Assembly: GCA_023362775.1 (NCBI GenBank)
Contig: JALMGJ010000001.1
Span: 91,782,001 to 91,846,000, forward strand
DNA: 64,000 bases
Source of the DNA: Charina bottae
Lineage: Eukaryota; Chordata; Lepidosauria; Squamata; Charinaidae
Direction of reading: 5' to 3'
Part shown: positions 58,563 through 64,000 of the stretch, in pieces
How positions within the stretch are numbered: position 1 is the stretch's first letter
Layout of the letters: each line of letters starts with the position of its first letter
Made by a program: the position numbers and the translations under genes
Notes under the pieces: model-generated
Told to the model about the DNA's origin: nothing
What the model saw: only the letters and a program-made list of their open reading frames with translations
Database searches by the model: none

Positions 58563-59843
58563 GTAAGTGGTTGCTTTGATTTCCTAATCTCTGAAAAGTG
58601 TGTAGGAGTGTTTCTGCTATGAATGTGTTGGAGAGTGTCTAATGGCACGTCTGAGATGCCACTCTAAAGCAGGATCATAAGGAAGAGGACTTGCATGGGG
58701 GAGTCGCATTTTACATTATTAAAAATTGGGTGGGAAACAGAGGCTATGCACAAGGCACCATTTAAAGAGAATGATCTCCTTGATAGTGCTTAGTTGATCT
58801 TACTGTTCCAAAGAGTGCTACATTCTGTTCAGTAAGGCCCCAGCATGATGGGCCCAAAATTTAGGATAGTTTCCTATGATGCTAGATATATGCTTTATCT
58901 GCAGTAAAGCCTGCTCCTGCTGAAAAATGACTCTGATGGGCATTTGGCTGATACACCCACTGGGGTGACTGTGTCACTTCAGGAATGCACATAATGGCTA
59001 TTTTGCCCCCCCCTCCCCTATTCATTCTCCCTGTGTGTAGAAGATAACACCTGGATGACAAATGTTTGAACATGTTCTTAATACTTACCACTGTAATACT
59101 GGAGTTTTCCAAGTTTAGTTTGTACCCTTGTGAGGATTCCAGGAGTAAATTGTAATCGTAATCTGTTTGGAGCTTTCCAGATATCACCTCCTCCATTTAG
59201 CCCATGGGAGTTGAGTAAGACGATTTCCCCAGTATGTGTATATGCAAGCGGGGAGTTCCACTATTGCTTTTAATACAGTAGATGTGGTCCAATAACTTGA
59301 GATTCAAAATATCTGACTCAGGTGATGATCTGCCTTCCACCAACTGCTTTGCCCCTGGAATCCCATCGTACCTTCCCATTCTTCCATTTCATTTAGGAGA
59401 GCTCCTTGCTGCTCACCCAACTGCATCCCCCCCCCCGCCCTCCCCATAACATCCATTACATTCCAGCAGACGGTCCCCTTCCATGTTCTCACGTTTCAAA
59501 GGAATGTTAATAATTAACTAATTAATTAATTAATTAGCATTTCATTATGCAGCAGCTGGCTGCCTTAGGGCAGCTCTTGAAAATTGCTGAATATACTAAT
59601 AGAATCCCCCAAAACCAGTCATAGGCCTCCCTGCTGTCCCTTATGCCCGTTAAGTTTTAGAATACCTGCCTGATACCACTTTTTCTATGAAGCCTTTGAT
59701 TTAATTCCAGATGGCACATTTCCTGGTGAAAAGTCCCATTAAGTTTAGTAGGTTTTCTTCCAAAAAATGAGGCTATGAGAAGATCCAAGTCTAAACGTGA
59801 GGAATTCATTTTGTTTTCACATTTCCTATTACCTTGTTTTCAT
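58563..59843. other. Last intron, unassigned, with (TTAA)n-like run at 59509-59537
   Basis: No gene. Only the TAATTAATTAAT tract is notable. Confidence 0.4.
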
Positions 59844-59953
59844 CTGAAGATGTTGCCTAGTCTGGCAATGAAACGTCTGCAAGAAAACAACAAGGCTCAG
59901 AGAGCACCAAGGACTCCACAGTTCAAACCTGAGCTACAAATATTCTCTTCGAT
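59844..59953 (+). mobile_element. Solo PLE tail, type A, with hammerhead-like core
   Basis: Begins CTGAAGATGTTGCCTAGTCT, then GGCAATGAAACGTCTGCAAG, and ends ATTCTCTTCGATT. It is the same 110-bp unit as at 32931-33042 without PLE coding sequence. The motif lies at 59844-59880. Stem II TTGCC/GGCAA is intact. Stem I is very weak here. Confidence 0.6.
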
Positions 59954-60251
59954 TCTCCCCTCTTTTCTTCTGTACTCAGCTGTTGAGAGTGTAAACTCCT
60001 CCAGGGAGAGATCAGCCCTATTTGTCATCTGTACAGATGACATGTATATGGGCCCCACTGCATAAAAAATAATGCACTTGGGGGGGGGGCTTTATTTTGG
60101 GTAGTCAAGGAACACAGTAGACAGAGCAGTGACTTCAGGACAAATAGATCAGGTTCATTTGTGTGTGTGATTTATTTCATTGGCATTTGGGTATTTGTTT
60201 TGTTTGTTTACTTTTTCTGACATTTTAGGCATACTATGTTTAGCCAAAGGT

Positions 60252-60365
60252 TAGTCTTCGGACAACGCTGGCTCTTTGGCTAACAAACAGAGATGAGCAC
60301 CGGCCCCTAGAGTCGGACACAACTGCACAAATGTGCGGGGGGAACCTTTACCTTTACCTTTTTTT
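60252..60365 (+). mobile_element. Sauria-type SINE, 5'-truncated
   Basis: Only the 3' third: GTCTTCGGACAACGCTGGCT through CCCCTAGAGTCGGACACAAC and the (CTTTAC)n tail. Confidence 0.8.
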
Positions 60366-60748
60366 AGTCAAGTGAATTGTTTAGTTGCCTTCAGAAATGA
60401 GCACTTTTTGGTGGCATGGTCATGGAAGGCTGTTGGAGCTGTGACAATAGCAACAAAAATGACGACGAAACAGGGGGAGAAGTGGGGGGGGGGTTACATA
60501 CAACCTGCAGACTGTCAATCCTTTGTATAAACAAGAGTTTCTTTTCATAGAATCTTAGAATGGGAAGCAATTAGTCCAATCCCCTGCATAATGCAGTAAT
60601 CTACTGTTACAGCATCCCCAACAGATCCAGCTTCTGCCTGAACACTCTAGTGAAGGGGAGTATATTTCTTTCCAAGGCAGTCTGTTCCATAGTTAAACAA
60701 TTCTTTCTGTTAGGTTATTTTTTTTCAGATGTCCAACCAAAATCTACT
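60366..60748. other. Last intron, unassigned
   Basis: No gene or repeat recognised. Confidence 0.35.
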
Positions 60749-60805
60749 TCCTTGTAACTTATCTGTAGCTTGAATCATGTCAACTGGATTTCTATTTTCT
60801 TAATG

Positions 60806-60846
60806 GAAACGTTTCGCTCCTTATCCAAGGGGCTTCTTCAGTCTGA
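60806..60846 (-). ncRNA. Hammerhead-like core, type B, left arm of long PLE dimer
   Basis: Mirror image of the motif at 63086-63126. Confidence 0.4.
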
Positions 60847-60938
60847 GCAAAGTTGGTAAGGGAATCCTAAATATGTTCCTAGGTAGCTGTGTGACCTTAC
60901 ACCTGGGGCTAGGTCATGGTTATATTGAGATGTAATTT

Positions 60939-61947
60939 TTAAGTCCTTTTATCATCTAATGGAGGGTCGTTAAAAACACCATGCTGCTGTTGAGCTTCTG
61001 AAATGGTCTTAATCTTCCTAGGCACAGAAGACAACACGGGGAGGAAGATGGGGGAGAGTTTGTGCCTGAGGCCCCCACCTCTATTCAAGGAAGGATTTTC
61101 CAAGTTGGCATAAATGGATTCCTTGACCCCTCTCTCAAACCACCTATCTTCTCTGTCTAAAATGTGAACATTAATGTCCTCAAATGAGTGTCCTTTTTCT
61201 TTTAGATGAAGATAAACTGCTGACTCTGGTCCTGTGGTGTTATTTCTCCTGTGTTGTGCCATCCTCCTGTACATAGGTTGTTTGGTTTCTCCAATGTAGA
61301 GTTCAGAGCACTCCTCACTGCACTGGATTGCATAAACTACATTGCTTTTCTTATGTTTTGGAGTTTGATCTTTGGGGTGTACAAGCCTCTGTCTCAGTGT
61401 GTTGGTGGGTTTGAAATATACAGGTATGTGGTGTTTGCCAAATATCCGTTTTATCTTTTCAGACACGCCAGCCATGTAGGGAATGACCAGGTTCTTTCGT
61501 TTACTCTGAGTCTCAGCCCTATCTGTCGCTGTTTTAGGTCTGGTAGATTTAGATTTGGTGAAGGCCCAATTTGGATATCCACAGGCCTTCAGGGCTGTTC
61601 TCAGGTGCTGATTTTCATTCTTTTTGGAATCCATGGAGGTGGGGATGGTTTCTGCTCTGTGTGACAATGTCCTGATGACTCCTAGTTTGTGCTGCAGTGG
61701 ATGGTGGGAGTCAAACATCAGATATTGATCTGTGTGTGTGGGTTTCCTGTAGATCCCTATTTCTAGCTTGCCACCGGTCCCAATGAGGACTTCACAGTCT
61801 AGGAATGCCAGTCTGTTGTCCTTGGTGTCTTCTCTGGTGAAGCTAATGTTGGCATCTATAGTGTTTATATGGTCCGTGAAGGCCTGTACTTCCTGGGCCT
61901 TGATTTTGACCCAGGTGTCATCCACATACCTAAACCAGTGGGTGGGC
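60939..61947 (-). pseudogene. PLE RT/GIY-YIG coding remnant, left arm
   Basis: The minus-strand mirror copy of the coding region at 61985-62993. It encodes the same residues from THWFRYVDDT (YVDD codons 61917-61928) to the C-terminal DDKRT. The open frame formally extends through the spacer to a Met at 62063. That N-terminal part (MVREGLYFLGLDFDPG) is antisense sequence of the right arm and not protein-coding. The N-terminal RT blocks are missing, so no active enzyme is expected. Confidence 0.9.
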
Positions 61948-61984
61948 ACCGTTCCCTGGAATGTGTTGAGTGCTTTCTTTCTTT

Positions 61985-62993
61985 GCCCACCCACTGGTTT
62001 AGGTATGTGGATGACACCTGGGTCAAAATCAAGGCCCAGGAAGTACAGGCCTTCACGGACCATATAAACACTATAGATGCCAACATTAGCTTCACCAGAG
62101 AAGACACCAAGGACAACAGACTGGCATTCCTAGACTGTGAAGTCCTCATTGGGACCGGTGGCAAGCTAGAAATAGGGATCTACAGGAAACCCACACACAC
62201 AGATCAATATCTGATGTTTGACTCCCACCATCCACTGCAGCACAAACTAGGAGTCATCAGGACATTGTCACACAGAGCAGAAACCATCCCCACCTCCATG
62301 GATTCCAAAAAGAATGAAAATCAGCACCTGAGAACAGCCCTGAAGGCCTGTGGATATCCAAATTGGGCCTTCACCAAATCTAAATCTACCAGACCTAAAA
62401 CAGCGACAGATAGGGCTGAGACTCAGAGTAAACGAAAGAACCTGGTCATTCCCTACATGGCTGGCGTGTCTGAAAAGATAAAACGGATATTTGGCAAACA
62501 CCACATACCTGTATATTTCAAACCCACCAACACACTGAGACAGAGGCTTGTACACCCCAAAGATCAAACTCCAAAACATAAGAAAAGCAATGTAGTTTAT
62601 GCAATCCAGTGCAGTGAGGAGTGCTCTGAACTCTACATTGGAGAAACCAAACAACCTATGTACAGGAGGATGGCACAACACAGGAGAAATAACACCACAG
62701 GACCAGAGTCAGCAGTTTATCTTCATCTAAAAGAAAAAGGACACTCATTTGAGGACATTAATGTTCACATTTTAGACAGAGAAGATAGGTGGTTTGAGAG
62801 AGGGGTCAAGGAATCCATTTATGCCAACTTGGAAAATCCTTCCTTGAATAGAGGTGGGGGCCTCAGGCACAAACTCTCCCCCATCTTCCTCCCCGTGTTG
62901 TCTTCTGTGCCTAGGAAGATTAAGACCATTTCAGAAGCTCAACAGCAGCATGGTGTTTTTAACGACCCTCCATTAGATGATAAAAGGACTTAA
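61985..62993 (+). pseudogene. PLE RT/GIY-YIG coding remnant, right arm
   Basis: It starts inside the reverse transcriptase at THWFRYVDDTWVK, where YVDD (62004-62015) is the catalytic box. It continues through RT/thumb sequence (NRLAFLDCEVLIGTGG, IGIYRKPTHTDQYLMFDSHH) and a linker. The GIY-YIG endonuclease follows: VVYAIQC, LYIGETKQPMYRRMAQHR with YIG at about 62634-62642, and HLKEKGHSF. The C-terminus is ILDREDRWFERGVKESIYAN. The frame is open to its stop at 62993. A whole PLE protein would have roughly 400-500 more N-terminal residues. Apparent upstream codons are antisense of the left arm. Confidence 0.92.
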
Positions 62994-63085
62994 AAATTAC
63001 ATCTCAATATAACCATGACCTAGCCCCAGGTGTAAGGTCACACAGCTACCTAGGAACATATTTAGGATTCCCTTACCAACTTTGC

Positions 63086-63126
63086 TCAGACTGAAGAAGC
63101 CCCTTGGATAAGGAGCGAAACGTTTC
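63086..63126 (+). ncRNA. Hammerhead-like core, type B, right arm of long PLE dimer
   Basis: CTGAAGA (63091-63097), then an imperfect stem II CCCCTT-GGAT-AAGGAG (one C-A mismatch), GC closing pair, and GAAAC-GTTTC. The stem I partner CTGAG seen in the short dimer is changed to TTAAG here, so this copy is probably weakened. Confidence 0.4.
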
Positions 63127-63219
63127 CATTAAGAAAATAGAAATCCAGTTGACATGATTCAAGCTACAGACAATTCCACCTGGATGACTGAGAACCTTCA
63201 TAGACATCCTTGTAACTTA

Positions 63220-63878
63220 AAACCATTGTTTCATGTCCACTTTCTTTCCCAGCAAGGTTGGCACGGGTGATGTATGCTATGGCTAACATAGAAGGCAGCA
63301 TGCTGGGGAAACTTGATTTAATAATCAAACAATGTCTTAGAATTTCTACATTGTCTCCCTCCCCCCCCCCCAGACAATTCCACAGCTTTCCTAATTCTGC
63401 TGACAACTGGAACTGTCTGTTTTCCAAAATCATTAGACTGGTTTTCTCCAGTGACCCACGGGGCCTCTTTTGTGGTCACCTGATCCCCAGAATTAATGAG
63501 GCTAAAACATCTACTCCATTTTTTGGCATTTTTGGAGTTGGAAGAGTTAAAGAGTAAAACAAGTGCCTTAAGCCTTAAGACCTCCTCAGATCATCCTCAA
63601 ATCAAGTCCACTTTGGATCCTGGCCTTCCCCCACCTTTAGAGTATGGTCATTGACATACCACAGAAAACCTAGTGTGCGATCCTCAGCCCAACAGAAGAT
63701 TGGAGTAGAAGATTGCTTTAAGGTATTATAGTTTGCGTTATCCAAGGTTGCAGGTTCTGTGGTAGGAAGGAGGCTATGGGGTGATTTGCAAGCATAAAGC
63801 ATAACAACTTTTGCGGATACCTGCACTTTTTAAGGCCAAGATGCAGATGACGAAGGGATGGAAAACAATAGCTAAAGT
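63220..63878. other. Last intron, unassigned
   Basis: No gene or recognised repeat. A splice-like ctttctttcccag at 63241-63253 is followed by a frame with an early stop. Confidence 0.35.
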
Positions 63879-64000
63879 TCCAATAGAAGAGAATATCTGT
63901 AGCTCAGGGTTGAACTGTGGAGTCCTTGGTGCTCTCTGAGCTTGGTTGTTTGCTTGCAGACGTTTCATTACCTGACTAGGTAAGATCATCAGTGTGAGTG
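63879..64000 (-). mobile_element. Solo PLE tail, type A, with canonical hammerhead-like core
   Basis: The minus strand reads CTGATGA (63986-63992), stem II TTACC-TAGTCA-GGTAA, GAAAC, GTC and TGCAAG, then the same 110-bp tail ending ATTCTCTTCTATTGG. This copy has the canonical U at the variable core position. The element may continue beyond the window edge. Confidence 0.65.

Larger units (their letters stand above)
60762..63206. mobile_element. Penelope-like element, inverted dimer (long), with 13-bp target duplication
   Basis: Arms 60762-61948 (-) and 61984-63170 (+) are 1187 bp each with no indels. Position x in one maps to 123932 minus x in the other. Translations of both arms are identical in two frames. 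The spacer is 35 bp (61949-61983). The right end has an unpaired 36-bp tail (63171-63206). The exact 13-bp duplication TCCTTGTAACTTA lies at 60749-60761 and 63207-63219. The RT is 5' truncated within its catalytic region in both arms. Confidence 0.95.

Noticed and set aside
63241..63300. Splice acceptor followed by a ferlin exon
   Set aside because: The acceptor-like tract is good, but the frame required by exon E reaches a stop within about 12 codons and has no ferlin likeness.

Overview
The window is genomic DNA from a vertebrate, and the repeat content points to a squamate reptile (lizard or snake). It holds tRNA-derived Sauria-type SINEs ending in (AAGGTAA)n-like tails, RTE/BovB LINEs, CR1 and L2-group LINEs, an L1 element, several hAT-type MITE families and Penelope-like elements (PLEs). 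No bacterial, viral or CRISPR features were found. The species cannot be fixed from the sequence alone.

One host gene was recognised, and it covers most of the window on the + strand. Five short exons lie at 340-428, 24664-24763, 30530-30711, 40857-40943 and 51772-51825. Each has AG/GT splice borders, and their reading phases join without error. Together they encode the second half of a C2A domain plus the following linker of a type II ferlin (otoferlin/FER1L4 class). The earlier exons lie before the window and the C2B and later exons after it. The introns are about 24.2, 5.8, 10.1 and 10.8 kb, and the last exceeds 12 kb. Everything else is intronic.

Intron 1 (429-24663) holds L2 and CR1 LINE remnants, two MIR-like SINEs, an inverted pair of nearly identical Sauria SINEs (11993-12803), a CR1 copy with another LINE nested in it (18755-20245), an L2 copy split by a hAT MITE (20330-21375) and other hAT MITEs. 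Intron 2 carries a 5'-truncated BovB (25300-26376) and an L2 fragment. Intron 3 carries a PLE 3' fragment with a hammerhead-like motif (32500-33042) and a 5.8-kb antisense L1 with an 18-bp target duplication (34382-40206). Intron 4 has a BovB fragment, a truncated L1 3' end with target duplication, a Tigger-like MITE and interleaved inverted repeats. The last intron has two PLE insertions arranged as near-perfect head-to-head palindromes (52856-53669 and 60762-63206). Each is bounded by a 13-bp target duplication and each has a single unpaired tail of about 33-36 bp. It also holds a Sauria SINE and two more hammerhead-like PLE tails.

The most notable material is this set of Penelope-like elements: inverted-dimer insertions with exact target duplications, GIY-YIG/RT coding remnants and recurring hammerhead-ribozyme-like cores at their 3' ends.
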